A stretch of DNA of 17,166 nucleotides from Actinomycetota bacterium (GCA_019347785.1 JAHWKQ010000016.1:1481-18646); one strand, 5' to 3'; shown: positions 1 to 7,338, counted from the stretch's first letter. Numbers and translations: made by a program. The notes: generated from the letters alone by a model not told the origin.

Positions 1-380
1 TCCGGGTTCGTCGGCCGCCCCAGGCGCTCCTGACCACGGGCGAACGTCTCGTAGATCAGGGCCCCGGCGGGCGCCACGGCCGTCGCGAGGATGGACAGCA
101 GCGACCGATGCAGGTAGTTCACGACGACGATCCCGTCGAAGCGACGACCCGCGAAGGGGAGGGGACCACCGTCCTCCAGGTCCGACTCCACGAGCCGCAG
201 CCGCGGGTCGCCGGCGAGGTCGGCCAGGCCGGAGATGTCCCGGTCGACTGCCACGACCGGGTGGCCACGCTCCAGGAACAGGCGGGTGTGCCGTCCCGCG
301 CCGCAGGCGACGTCCAGGACCGTCCCGCCCTCCGGTACCCACGGCGCGAACCGGACGACCCACGCCGACGGCGCCGTCAC
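1..380 (-). CDS. Class I SAM-dependent methyltransferase (3' end beyond window)
   Basis: The gene starts with GTG at 380 and reads leftward off the window edge, so only the first 126 residues are visible. The start is chosen because its GTG overlaps the TGA of the upstream peptidase gene (shared GTGA, 377-380), which implies translational coupling. Residues 20-28 read TVLDVACGAG, the glycine-rich SAM-binding motif I. An acidic residue follows at the end of strand beta-2 (VVAVDRD, about 42-48), and SDLED near 66-70 matches motif II. The segment NYLHRSLL followed by LIYETFARGQERLGRPTNP resembles small bacterial TehB-like or UbiE-like methyltransferases that carry a YETF block. The methyl acceptor cannot be inferred. 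The fold assignment is firm; the specific function is unknown. Confidence 0.85.
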   Translation of the reverse strand, partial: MTAPSAWVVRFAPWVPEGGTVLDVACGAGRHTRLFLERGHPVVAVDRDISGLADLAGDPRLRLVESDLEDGGPLPFAGRRFDGIVVVNYLHRSLLSILATAVAPAGALIYETFARGQERLGRPTNP

Positions 381-2200
381 CGGATCGTCGGCGCCCGGGG
401 CATGCGCAGCACCTGCTCCCCGCCGGGGACGGGCGGGGCCAGGGCGGACGCCCACAGCGACGCGGCCGCACCCGGTCCCGCGCCGTCGTCGTCTCCACGG
501 CCGCGGCCCAGCGCCCGCGCCAGCAGGGAGCGGCGGCGGGGGAACGGCTTGAGCCGCAGCCGCGCGTCGGCGGGCAGCCCGGCCACCTCGCGAACCGCCC
601 GCAGCGCGGACGCATAGCCGCCCAGCTCGTCGACGAGACCGTGCCCGTGCGCGTCGGCACCCGTCCAGATGCGGCCCCTGGCGACCTCGCGCACCCGCTC
701 GATCGGCAGCCCGCGGCCCTGGGCGACCTTGGCGGTGAAGTCGTCGTACACGCGGTCCAGCCACCGTTGCAGGCGTCGCCACTCCCCGTCGGTGAAATCG
801 CGCGACACCGACCCGAGCAGGGCGTGATCCCCGGCATGCACCTGCCCGGTGGCGATGCCGAGCTTGTCCTTCAGCCCCGCCAGCACGGGCTTCCCCCCGA
901 CGACGCCGATGGACCCGGTGAGCGTCGCCGGGTGCGCGACGATGCGGTCGGCGGCCATGGCCACGAAGTAGCCACCCGAGCCCGCGACGTTGCCCATCGA
1001 CACCACCACCGGCGTGCCCGCCTCACGGGCCCGGACGGTCGCGTGCCAGATGGCGTCGGATGCGACGTAGGAGCCGCCGGGGCTGTCGACACGGAACAGG
1101 ATGGCCTTCACGCCCCGGTCGGCAGCGGCGCGGCGCAACGCGGAGGTGACCGCGTCCGAGCCCATCGCCCGCAGCGGCAGCGGGCCGGGGCGCCCCCTGC
1201 CGCGCACGACCGCGCCGGAGCCGTGCACGACGGCGACGGTGCTCGCCCGGCCGCGCTCCCGGTGGCTGCGCCTGCGGTAGTCGGCCAGGGACAAGAGCCG
1301 GGCGCCCTGGCCGGCCATGTCCTCGGCGCGGTCGACCACCTCGTCGCGGTAGGCGAGGCGGTCCACCAGGCCGGCCTCCACCGCCTCCGCGCCGAACAGG
1401 GGGGCTCGGTCGACCAGCCCGCGGACCGTGGAGGCCGGCAGGCCCCTGCCCTCGGCGACGGCGTCGACGAGCTGGGTGAAGAGTGAGTCGACGACGCGGC
1501 GGGTGGCCTCCCGGTGTGCCGGCGTGAAGCCCGTCTCGGTGAGCACGTTCTTTGCGTTCTTGTACTCGTGGCGGTGGTCGAGCCGGGGCTGCACGCCCAG
1601 CTTGTCCAGCGCGCCGCGCAGGAAGCCGACCTCCGCGGCCACCCCGGTCAGCCCGACGTCGCCGGACGGCTGCACGCTGATCTCGGAGAACGCGCACGCC
1701 AGGTGGTAGGCGGTGTTGGCGGGGGCGAATTCACCGAACGTGTCGGCGTGCGCCAGGGCGAACTTGCCGGTCGCCCGGAAGGCGGCGACCGCGCCGCGGA
1801 GCTCCTGGACGTCGGCCACACCGGTGGCGGGCGTGCCGATGCGGGCGACCAGCCCCGCCACCCGCTTGTCGGCGCCGGCGCGCGCCAGGGTCTCCACCAC
1901 GTCGCGCAGGCTCGGGCGCCGGGCCATGGCCGCGGCGAGGGGGTCGTCGCGCAGGGGCTCGCGCAGGTCGAGCTCCAGCACCGTCCGGGGGGGAATGCGC
2001 CGGGCCGCGGCGGCCGCGGCGGCCCCCATCACCGCGAGCACGGCCGCGGCTCCCACCAGGGACAGCAACAGCCCGCCCGGGCGATCGGCGGCCCGGGTCG
2101 CCAGCACGAGGAGACCAAGGAGCGCCGCCAGCGACAGAGCCCCGGCCGCGAGCGCCAGCAGTCCCATCCGCGCGCCTCGCAGTGCCTGTGTCGCCCTCAT
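377..2200 (-). CDS. sppA: Signal peptide peptidase SppA, 67K type (S49 family)
   Basis: This encodes a 607-residue membrane-anchored serine protease of the S49 family, which degrades cleaved signal peptides in the membrane. The length is close to E. coli SppA (618 aa), with two tandem S49-like domains. The N-terminal domain carries the likely catalytic lysine K214 in HEYKNAKN. The C-terminal domain carries the likely nucleophile S408 in GNVAGSGGYF. This K/S spacing matches the dyad of the long SppA family. Two hydrophobic segments (about residues 13-35 and 43-66) precede the soluble part, whereas the E. coli enzyme has one. The open frame extends 37 codons further upstream, but ATG at 2200 is preferred because GAGGAG lies about 8 bases before it and the hydrophobic segment then begins near residue 13. 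Its TGA overlaps the methyltransferase start at 380. The C-terminus has an R/G-rich low-complexity tail. Confidence 0.9.
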   Translation of the reverse strand: MRATQALRGARMGLLALAAGALSLAALLGLLVLATRAADRPGGLLLSLVGAAAVLAVMGAAAAAAARRIPPRTVLELDLREPLRDDPLAAAMARRPSLRDVVETLARAGADKRVAGLVARIGTPATGVADVQELRGAVAAFRATGKFALAHADTFGEFAPANTAYHLACAFSEISVQPSGDVGLTGVAAEVGFLRGALDKLGVQPRLDHRHEYKNAKNVLTETGFTPAHREATRRVVDSLFTQLVDAVAEGRGLPASTVRGLVDRAPLFGAEAVEAGLVDRLAYRDEVVDRAEDMAGQGARLLSLADYRRRSHRERGRASTVAVVHGSGAVVRGRGRPGPLPLRAMGSDAVTSALRRAAADRGVKAILFRVDSPGGSYVASDAIWHATVRAREAGTPVVVSMGNVAGSGGYFVAMAADRIVAHPATLTGSIGVVGGKPVLAGLKDKLGIATGQVHAGDHALLGSVSRDFTDGEWRRLQRWLDRVYDDFTAKVAQGRGLPIERVREVARGRIWTGADAHGHGLVDELGGYASALRAVREVAGLPADARLRLKPFPRRRSLLARALGRGRGDDDGAGPGAAASLWASALAPPVPGGEQVLRMPRAPTIR

Positions 2201-2379
2201 CGACCTGCTCCTCGGTACCCTCCGGGGCGCCCGCCCTCGGGTCCGTGGAATCCTCGCAGGCGCGTGGTCACCCGACCCCGTCCGGCACCCTGCAATCGGG
2301 GTCTTCCCCACTGAGGTGGGTCAGGCCGTTGCGGTGACTGGACTTCGTCCGCTTCACCGGCGAGTGGGTCATCTACTAC

Positions 2380-3054
2380 GTGCTCATCGCGCTGGGTGGC
2401 GGCGTGCTGCTCCTGCTCACCGTGCTGATCCTCGAGCCGATCGGGACCGACCTCGCCGAAGGGGTCGTCGAGTGGGTGCTGCCGTCGGGCGCGGCCGGTG
2501 CCGTGATCGTGGCGGGGTGGCTCGTGGAGTCCAAGCAGCATGTGGTGGAGAACATGGCGCCGGTGCTCACCATGCTCTTCACCCCGCTTTTCGCCGCGAT
2601 GCTGACCGTCGCTGCGTCCACCTACGCCGTGTCCGGGGTCGCCGGCGCGTTCGACCGCGAGCTGCTCGGCGTCTTCGACGCCCTCATGGTGGTCGTGCTG
2701 GGGCTCGTCCTCTACGCGATGTCCGCCCGGGAGCCGTCCCGACCGGCCGGGCTGATGGACCGCGTCCAACTGCTTGCTGTCGCGAGCGCCCTCGTGCTCG
2801 ACGTGATGGTGCTCGGCGCGATGGTTGCCCGGATCGGCGATCTCGGCTTCACCCCGAACCGCGTGGCAGCGCTCGGCCTCAACCTCGTCCTGCTGGTGAA
2901 CCTGGCCGGGACCGCCTGGCTTTCGATGCGGTTTCTCACGGGACGGATCGCCTTCCACCGCCTCGAGCGATGGCAGACCTCCTACCTCCCCGTCTTCGCG
3001 CTCTGGGCAGCGACCGTCGTCGCCGTTCTCCCCCCGCTCTTCGTCTTCACCTGA
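2380..3054 (+). CDS. 5'-truncated multi-spanning membrane protein
   Basis: From a GTG at 2380 the frame encodes 224 residues with about seven hydrophobic segments (roughly 1-18, 33-49, 63-84, 95-114, 129-151, 160-183 and 203-223), ending at LPPLFVFT. The reading frame stays open upstream only to an in-frame TGA at 2335-2337. The 14 codons between (LDFVRFTGEWVIYY) look like native protein, so coding similarity seems to begin immediately after a stop, with no convincing start or ribosome site. I read this as the C-terminal half of a larger permease-like hypothetical membrane protein that has lost its N-terminus. Codon use is less GC-biased than in neighbouring genes (for example CTT, GTT and TTT codons). 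No enzymatic or transport signature is visible. A functional short protein starting at 2380 remains possible. Confidence 0.6.
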   Translation: MLIALGGGVLLLLTVLILEPIGTDLAEGVVEWVLPSGAAGAVIVAGWLVESKQHVVENMAPVLTMLFTPLFAAMLTVAASTYAVSGVAGAFDRELLGVFDALMVVVLGLVLYAMSAREPSRPAGLMDRVQLLAVASALVLDVMVLGAMVARIGDLGFTPNRVAALGLNLVLLVNLAGTAWLSMRFLTGRIAFHRLERWQTSYLPVFALWAATVVAVLPPLFVFT

Positions 3055-3176
3055 CAGAGAAGGCAGGTCGAGAACAGCGCGGCGAACTCCCGACCACCAC
3101 CACGCAGGTCGTGACCACGATGTACTTGAATGATCCCGACCGGGGGAGGGAACGAAGCGCACCGGGCCCGCGGGCG

Positions 3177-3614
3177 CTACAGCCCCTCGTTCAGCCGCCG
3201 GACGAACTCGGGGTTGTTGAGCGACCCGGGCCGGCGCTTCCGGACGGTGGCGATCGCCTCCCCGGCGGGGATGCCTGAGCGCATCAGCGTGGCGGCGGCC
3301 AGCAGCGCCGAGCGGTTGATCCCGGCGGCGCAGTGGATGAGCACCTTCTTGTCCGCCCGCCGCAGGTCGTCAACCAGATCGGCCAGCGCCGTGAGCACCG
3401 CCCGGTCCGGCGGCGGGCCGTCGTCGATCGGCCAGTGCACGTAGAAGGCCACGCCGTCCAGCGGGGGGGCGGCGCCGTCGAGGTCGATGACGGCGTCCCA
3501 GTGCTCACCGGGCTCGGGATAGCCGGACTGCCAGACGCCGGAGATGATTTCCGTCGCGGGCCACGGTGGCGACCCGTCCTCGAGCCGGGGCCCGCCGAAT
3601 CCGAAGGGGTCCAC
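3177..3614 (-). CDS. Dual-specificity protein phosphatase (Cys-dependent)
   Basis: This is a 145-residue protein starting at GTG 3614, preceded by a GAGGGG ribosome-site-like stretch. It carries the cysteine phosphatase P-loop HCAAGINRS (HCx5R[S/T]) near residues 94-102. The preceding VHWPIDDGPPPD supplies a candidate general-acid aspartate, as in DUSP-type enzymes. The size and lack of extra domains fit small bacterial dual-specificity phosphatases that dephosphorylate Tyr or Ser/Thr residues; the substrate is unknown. It lies 20 bp downstream of the DUF2267 gene on the same strand and is probably cotranscribed with it. The family call is firm from the motif. Confidence 0.88.
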   Translation of the reverse strand: MDPFGFGGPRLEDGSPPWPATEIISGVWQSGYPEPGEHWDAVIDLDGAAPPLDGVAFYVHWPIDDGPPPDRAVLTALADLVDDLRRADKKVLIHCAAGINRSALLAAATLMRSGIPAGEAIATVRKRRPGSLNNPEFVRRLNEGL

Positions 3615-3634
3615 CGGCCCCTCGCGCGCGCCGG

Positions 3635-3811
3635 CTAGCGCAGCAGCTCGGCGTAGCCGGCCGGAAGCTGCGAGGCGAGATCCCCCGGCTCTCCACCCGC
3701 CAGGCGCTCCCCCAGGACCGACAACGTCGCCCGGGCGGCCTTCTCCGCGTGATCGGTGGAGTCCAGCCCGGCGCGCGTCGGGACCTCCTTGACGAACTGG
3801 TCGAATTTCAC
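3635..3811 (-). CDS. Half-length DUF2267 protein
   Basis: This is a 58-residue protein beginning VKFDQFVKEV from GTG 3811, with GGAAGGAC about 9 bases upstream. The open frame extends further 5', but the upstream residues are unlike the family and the ribosome site supports the internal start. The stretch FVKEVPTRAGLDSTDHAEKA, then LSVLGERLAGGE and DLASQLP, matches the first repeat of DUF2267, a helical domain common in actinobacteria. Usual DUF2267 proteins have about 130-140 residues with two such halves; this one stops after the first (AELLR, then TAG). The second half is therefore missing, through truncation or as a natural short form. The family function is not known. The phosphatase gene follows 20 bp later. 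Confidence 0.7.
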   Translation of the reverse strand: MKFDQFVKEVPTRAGLDSTDHAEKAARATLSVLGERLAGGEPGDLASQLPAGYAELLR

Positions 3812-3851
3812 GGCGGCGTCCTTCCCGCTGCGTGCCGGGTTTTCCGGGCTA

Positions 3852-3906
3852 CCCGTGGCCCTGACGGCGAAACGCCCGGCCCACCCCCCGGACGCCCGTG
3901 GCCCTG
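3852..3906. repeat. 12-base direct repeat, two copies
   Basis: CCCGTGGCCCTG occurs at 3852-3863 and again at 3895-3906, 43 bases apart, in the divergent gap between the DUF2267 and phosphodiesterase genes. It may be part of a regulatory region or a chance repeat. No flanking mobile-element feature is visible. Confidence 0.35.
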
Positions 3907-3939
3907 TTCTCGTGCGGTTCACCGCCCCGACCGGCCGTC

Positions 3940-3964
3940 GTCACGTACCCGGGCCCGGGGTGAC
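3940..3964. promoter_or_regulatory. Inverted repeat before the phosphodiesterase gene
   Basis: GTCAC at 3940-3944 and GTGAC at 3960-3964 flank a perfect 12-base palindrome CCCGGGCCCGGG (3948-3959). The element ends 24 bases before the ATG at 3989 and lies in the divergent gap between that gene and the DUF2267 gene. It could be an operator or a hairpin in the 5' leader. In DNA this GC-rich, short palindromes of G and C are expected by chance, so the assignment is tentative. Confidence 0.3.
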
Positions 3965-3988
3965 ACGCGGACGCTGTTCCATGGCGGT

Positions 3989-4909
3989 ATGGGCAAGCTG
4001 GTCCTGGTGCTGTGCGACGGTCTGCGCGACGACACGGCGCGGACCCAGATGGGCTACCTCGAGCACACGGTCGCCGTGCGGCGCGCCAGCCGGATGACCG
4101 CGCTCGCGGAGCTGCCCACCTTGTCGCGGCCGTGCTACGAGGCCATCCACGCGGGCGTGGGCTGCGCGGAGCACGGCGTCACCACGAACCACCTGCCGCG
4201 GCGCTCGGTGGTGCCCAACGTCTTCGGGCTTGCCGTCGCGGCCGGCCGCACGACCGCTGCCGCGGCGTACTACTGGTTCTCGGAGCTGTACAACGGCGCC
4301 CCGTTCGACGACGACGCCGACCGCGAGGTCGACGACCCGAAGCGGGCGATCCAGCACGGGCGCTTCTACCGTGACGAGTCGACGCCTGACGGGGAGACGT
4401 GCGCGGCGGCCTCCATGCTGACGCGGCGCTGGGACCCCGACTACCTGCTCGTGCATCCCATGGGGCTGGACTATCGGGGCCACCGGGACGGCGCCGGCTC
4501 GCGTGAGTACCGCACGCACGCGACCCACCTCGACGAGCTGCTGGCCGCGCTGGTGCCCCAGTGGCTCGCCTCCGGGCGCACGGTCGTGTTGACCGCCGAC
4601 CACGGCCACGACGACGACCGCTCCCACGGCGGCACGTCCCCGGCCGTCCGCCGGGTGCCCCTGTACGTGCTCCCGCGGCGCGGCCGGGCGGCGGGAGACA
4701 CCGGACGTGTCGTCTCGCAGCTGCGACTGGCGCCGACCATCTGCGCGGCGCTGGGCATCCGGTCCGCCCCCACGATGGGGGGCCGGCCCCTGGCCGTCAC
4801 CGACGGCCCGTCGCCGCGCCGGCCCGGGCGGCCGCGAGGTCGCGGCCGAAGCCCGCGGCGCCCAGCGCCTCCTGCGCGCGGGCCATACGCCGTCGCGCGT
4901 AGGAGCTGA
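3989..4909 (+). CDS. Alkaline-phosphatase-superfamily phosphodiesterase / nucleotide pyrophosphatase-like protein
   Basis: This is a 306-residue protein from ATG 3989. The N-terminal LVLVLCDGLRDDT provides the first metal-binding aspartate (D10). PTLSRPCY near 43-50 provides the candidate nucleophile (T44 or S46). GLDYRGHRDG supplies D161 and H165, TADHGHDDDRSHGG supplies D204, H205 and H213, and these complete the two-zinc pattern of type I phosphodiesterases and alkaline phosphatases. No signal peptide is seen, so it is probably cytoplasmic. The substrate is not predictable; phosphodiester or phosphomonoester hydrolysis is inferred from the family. The ribosome site is weak, so the start is only moderately sure. 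About the last 37 residues (after LAVTD) are Arg/Pro/Gly-rich and are encoded opposite the 3' end of the convergent kinase gene, so the functional domain probably ends before them. Confidence 0.82.
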   Translation: MGKLVLVLCDGLRDDTARTQMGYLEHTVAVRRASRMTALAELPTLSRPCYEAIHAGVGCAEHGVTTNHLPRRSVVPNVFGLAVAAGRTTAAAAYYWFSELYNGAPFDDDADREVDDPKRAIQHGRFYRDESTPDGETCAAASMLTRRWDPDYLLVHPMGLDYRGHRDGAGSREYRTHATHLDELLAALVPQWLASGRTVVLTADHGHDDDRSHGGTSPAVRRVPLYVLPRRGRAAGDTGRVVSQLRLAPTICAALGIRSAPTMGGRPLAVTDGPSPRRPGRPRGRGRSPRRPAPPARGPYAVARRS

Positions 4910-5729
4910 AGTCAACGGTCGGGTTGCCGCTGGCGTGCTGGAGGGCTCCCCACACCGCCCACAGGGCGTGGCCGACCGCCCGGTACAGGCCCACCCGCCC
5001 CCGCAGCGCCCGCGGGGCCGGACCGGCGCAGTAGGCCTCCAGCAGCGCCGCCTCCCCGTCGCCGTCGAGCCCGGCCTCGGCCGACACGTCGGCCAGGTCC
5101 CACGCCGGGTCGTTCCAGCCCGAGTACTCCCAGTCCACCAGGTACAGGCCGGTGGGCGTGTCGAGGAGGTTGCGCGGCCACGGGTCGTTGTGGCACGGCG
5201 CCGGCGGGACGGGGACAGCGTGCAGCGCCATGTTCGCCGCGGCCAGCTCGGCGGCCACGGTGTCGAAGCCGGGCGGGGGCGCCCCGCCCAGTCCCCGCAG
5301 GATCGCGGAGTAGCGGCGCATCCGCGCGAAGACGTCGAAGCGCGAACGGAAGCCTGCCGGGATGCCGTGCACGCGGCGCAGGAGGCGGCCCACCCGGGCG
5401 GGCCCGCCCGGGTCCCCCCGCAGGGCGGCCGGGTCCAGTTGAACCCCCTCGATGTAGCGGGTCAGCATGGTGCCGTCCTCCGGGTCGAAGAAGAGCACCT
5501 CCGCGTTGACGCCGGCAGCGGCGGCCACCCGCGCGTTGTGGGCCTCGGCCCGGCGGTCGATGTAGTCGCCCGTCCCCCGCCCGGCCAGCCGCAGGACGTA
5601 GCGGCTGCCGTCCACGGACACCCGATAGGTGTGGTTGGTCATCGCGGGCAGCGGCTGCAGCGCGAGGGCGTGGAGGGGAAGAGCTCGAAGCTGGGGGATG
5701 CGGCTCAGCGCGCGCTCCACGCCCTCCAC
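4797..5729 (-). CDS. Choline/ethanolamine-kinase-like phosphotransferase (APH fold)
   Basis: This is a 310-residue protein kinase-like phosphotransferase. NHTYRVSVDGSRYVLRLAG (about 32-50) is the nucleotide-binding strand region. DRRAEAHNARVAAAAGV follows and is typical of the choline kinase/LicA branch. CHNDPWPRNLL (H180, N181, D182, N187) is the Brenner-type catalytic loop, and LVDWEYSGWNDPAWDLAD carries the metal-binding D199. The acceptor is probably a small alcohol such as choline or ethanolamine, but this is family-level inference. GTG 5729 is preferred over the longer open frame because AGGAGG lies just upstream (spacing 4); GTG 5720 is an alternative. The 3' end overlaps the convergent phosphodiesterase gene by 113 bp. 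Confidence 0.85.
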   Translation of the reverse strand: MEGVERALSRIPQLRALPLHALALQPLPAMTNHTYRVSVDGSRYVLRLAGRGTGDYIDRRAEAHNARVAAAAGVNAEVLFFDPEDGTMLTRYIEGVQLDPAALRGDPGGPARVGRLLRRVHGIPAGFRSRFDVFARMRRYSAILRGLGGAPPPGFDTVAAELAAANMALHAVPVPPAPCHNDPWPRNLLDTPTGLYLVDWEYSGWNDPAWDLADVSAEAGLDGDGEAALLEAYCAGPAPRALRGRVGLYRAVGHALWAVWGALQHASGNPTVDFSSYARRRMARAQEALGAAGFGRDLAAARAGAATGRR

Positions 5730-5757
5730 CGCTCCTCCTGACGCCGGGCGACGCGGT

Positions 5758-5779
5758 GTCGCGCCCTTCGGGACGCGAC
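5758..5779. other. Stem-loop upstream of the phosphotransferase
   Basis: GTCGCG (5758-5763) pairs with CGCGAC (5774-5779), with an inner CCC/GGG pair around a TTC loop and one bulged A. It lies between the stop of the methyltransferase (5862) and the start of the kinase (5729), both on the minus strand. It could be a weak terminator or a 5' leader structure. There is no U-tract. Confidence 0.3.
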
Positions 5780-5823
5780 GGCACGGGCAGCCGCCGGGGG
5801 ACCGGGGACTGGGTGGTCGAGCG

Positions 5824-5855
5824 GTCACCTCGCAGAACGGCTGGCCCGAGGTGAC
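5824..5855 (-). terminator. Terminator-like hairpin after the methyltransferase gene
   Basis: GTCACCTCG at 5824-5832 and CGAGGTGAC at 5847-5855 form a perfect 9-bp inverted repeat with a 14-base loop. It begins only 6 bases beyond the TAG (5862-5864) of the minus-strand methyltransferase, the usual place for a terminator. No T-run follows, as is common in high-GC actinobacteria, so it may also be an operator for the downstream kinase gene. Confidence 0.45.
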
Positions 5856-5861
5856 TGTTTC

Positions 5862-6707
5862 CTACCCGGGCCGTGGGGGGCGAAACGCCAGCAGGAAGGT
5901 GACCTGGCCGAAGTCCGGCCGCGAGGCGTCATGGTGGTGCAGATAGCCTTCCAGTCGTCCCCGCTCGTCCAGCTCGCCCACCCGCGTGAGGGCCCGCTCC
6001 AGCGCCGGCGGGGACAGCAGCGACCATGTCGAGTCGCCGTCGCGCCACTCCTCGCGCAACGGTCCCCGGGCGTCGAAGTACGCCTCGCCCTGGATCACCG
6101 CGTCCAGCGCCGCGAAGCGGCCGGAATAGTCCATCCCGACCTCGCCGAGAAGGTGCACCAGCGCGCCGAGCGGCGCGAAGCGCGACCGCACCGCGGCCGC
6201 CGCCCCGGGGATCAGGTCGTAGTACCAGTACCCGTGCCGCAGCTGCTGCTGTGAGCTGGTGTTGACGACGAGCACGCCGCCGGGCTTGAGGACCCGCCCC
6301 ATCTGGGCCAGCACGGCCCGATGGGCCGGGAAGCCGTCATCCGGGTCGTCGCCCAGGTGATGCAGGACCTGGTTGACCATGGCGCCGTCGAAGGTCGCGT
6401 CCTCGAACGGCGGGGCCGTGATGTCGCCCTCGTGGAAGCCGACGAGGCCGGCGTCGTGCTCGGCGGCCATCTTCTCCCATGCCACGCGCAGCATGTCCGG
6501 GCTGCCGTCGACCGCCTCGACGCGCCCGACGTGGCCGAGCACGGCGCGCGAGTAGCTGCCGGTGCCGCAGCCGGCGTCCAGGACGACCGCCTCGTGCAGC
6601 GGCGACGGTCCCCGGGCGAGACAGCCGAGGACGATCTCGACACCGACCGCCTGCCGCGTGCGGTCGTAGTGACGCGCAACCCGCGTGTAGTCCTCGTAGC
6701 TGCTCAT
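5862..6707 (-). CDS. Class I SAM-dependent methyltransferase (Methyltransf_11 type)
   Basis: This is a 281-residue protein from ATG 6707 (MSSYEDYTRVARHYDRTR). Motif I is VVLDAGCGTGSYSRAVL (about 41-57). The acidic end of beta-2 is in VEAVDGSPDML, GDITAPPF precedes the FDGAMVNQVLHHL motif IV, and LKPGGVLVVNTSS is the post-motif strand. This is the UbiE/Methyltransf_11 pattern used on small molecules. The C-terminal ~100 residues hold no recognised extra domain; the substrate is unknown. The ORF extends 20 codons upstream into Gly/Pro-rich sequence, but ATG 6707 gives a family-like N-terminus; a GGAG lies close to it (spacing 2). A strong inverted repeat follows the stop codon. Confidence 0.88.
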   Translation of the reverse strand: MSSYEDYTRVARHYDRTRQAVGVEIVLGCLARGPSPLHEAVVLDAGCGTGSYSRAVLGHVGRVEAVDGSPDMLRVAWEKMAAEHDAGLVGFHEGDITAPPFEDATFDGAMVNQVLHHLGDDPDDGFPAHRAVLAQMGRVLKPGGVLVVNTSSQQQLRHGYWYYDLIPGAAAAVRSRFAPLGALVHLLGEVGMDYSGRFAALDAVIQGEAYFDARGPLREEWRDGDSTWSLLSPPALERALTRVGELDERGRLEGYLHHHDASRPDFGQVTFLLAFRPPRPG

Positions 6708-6787
6708 AGCTCCGGCGAGGCTACAGGCGCCCGGTCGGGCGCCGGGCCGGCCGACCGCCCCCTGCACGCGCTGGGTACGGTGTGGGG

Positions 6788-7326
6788 CTCAGGCTCCCGC
6801 CCGACTTCCCGGCCCCGGTCCTGGTGGTGCAGCACCGCGACCGCGATACCCGCAGTTGCTGACGCGGGTGCTGGCCGGGGCCACGCGGCTGGCCGTCCGC
6901 ACGGCACGGGAGCACACTCGCCTGTGCCCGGGAACCGTCTGGGTGGCCCACGCCGACCGGCAGCTGCTGCTCGGGCGCGGGGACACCCTGGTGTGCGAGG
7001 AGCTCGAGGCCGGGGGTCGCTGCTCGGCGGACCGGCTGTTCGGGTCGCTCGCGGCCCGGGCCGGGCCCCGGTGCATCGCCGTGGTGCTCACCGGCCGGCT
7101 CAGCGACGGCGCGGCGGGCGTGTGCGCCGTCAAGGGCGCCGGCGGAGTCGTGCTCGCCCAGGACCCGGTGACGTCCGCGAGTCCCGGGATGCCCGCGGCC
7201 GCCGTCGCCACCGGGTGTGTCGACCATGTGGTGCCGCTGCGCCGCATCGCCGGCGCCCTCGGCGCGCTGACGGCGCGCCCGCCCCTGCCCGTGCCGGCCG
7301 GCGGCCCGACGACCATGGACTCGTGA
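6788..7326 (+). pseudogene. CheB methylesterase domain, N-truncated and frameshifted
   Basis: From 6788 one frame reads LPPDFPAPVLVVQHRDRDTR, matching the CheB segment that carries the catalytic histidine (CAC at 6833). That frame hits TGA at 6860. The match continues in the next frame from about 6856 (LLTRVLAGATRLAVRTA). Adding one base near 6851-6855 would restore RSLLTRVLAG, so a single-base loss is inferred. Downstream are GTVWVAHADRQLLL, CSADRLFGSLA and VVLTGRLSDGAAG, including the catalytic aspartate (codon at 7105), then GGVVLAQDPVTSASPGMPAAAV and HVVPLRRIAGAL, ending at TGA 7324-7326. The N-terminal GASxGG strand with the catalytic serine is absent, because sequence similarity starts just after the divergent methyltransferase start. 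No chemotaxis genes are nearby. A sequencing error could explain the frameshift but not the missing serine region. Confidence 0.75.
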
Positions 7327-7338
7327 CCACCGCCACCC

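Noticed and set aside
1713..3278. 521-codon plus-strand open frame from inside sppA
   Set aside because: It is antisense to sppA and then out of frame with the membrane protein. The translation is Arg/Ala-rich without domains.
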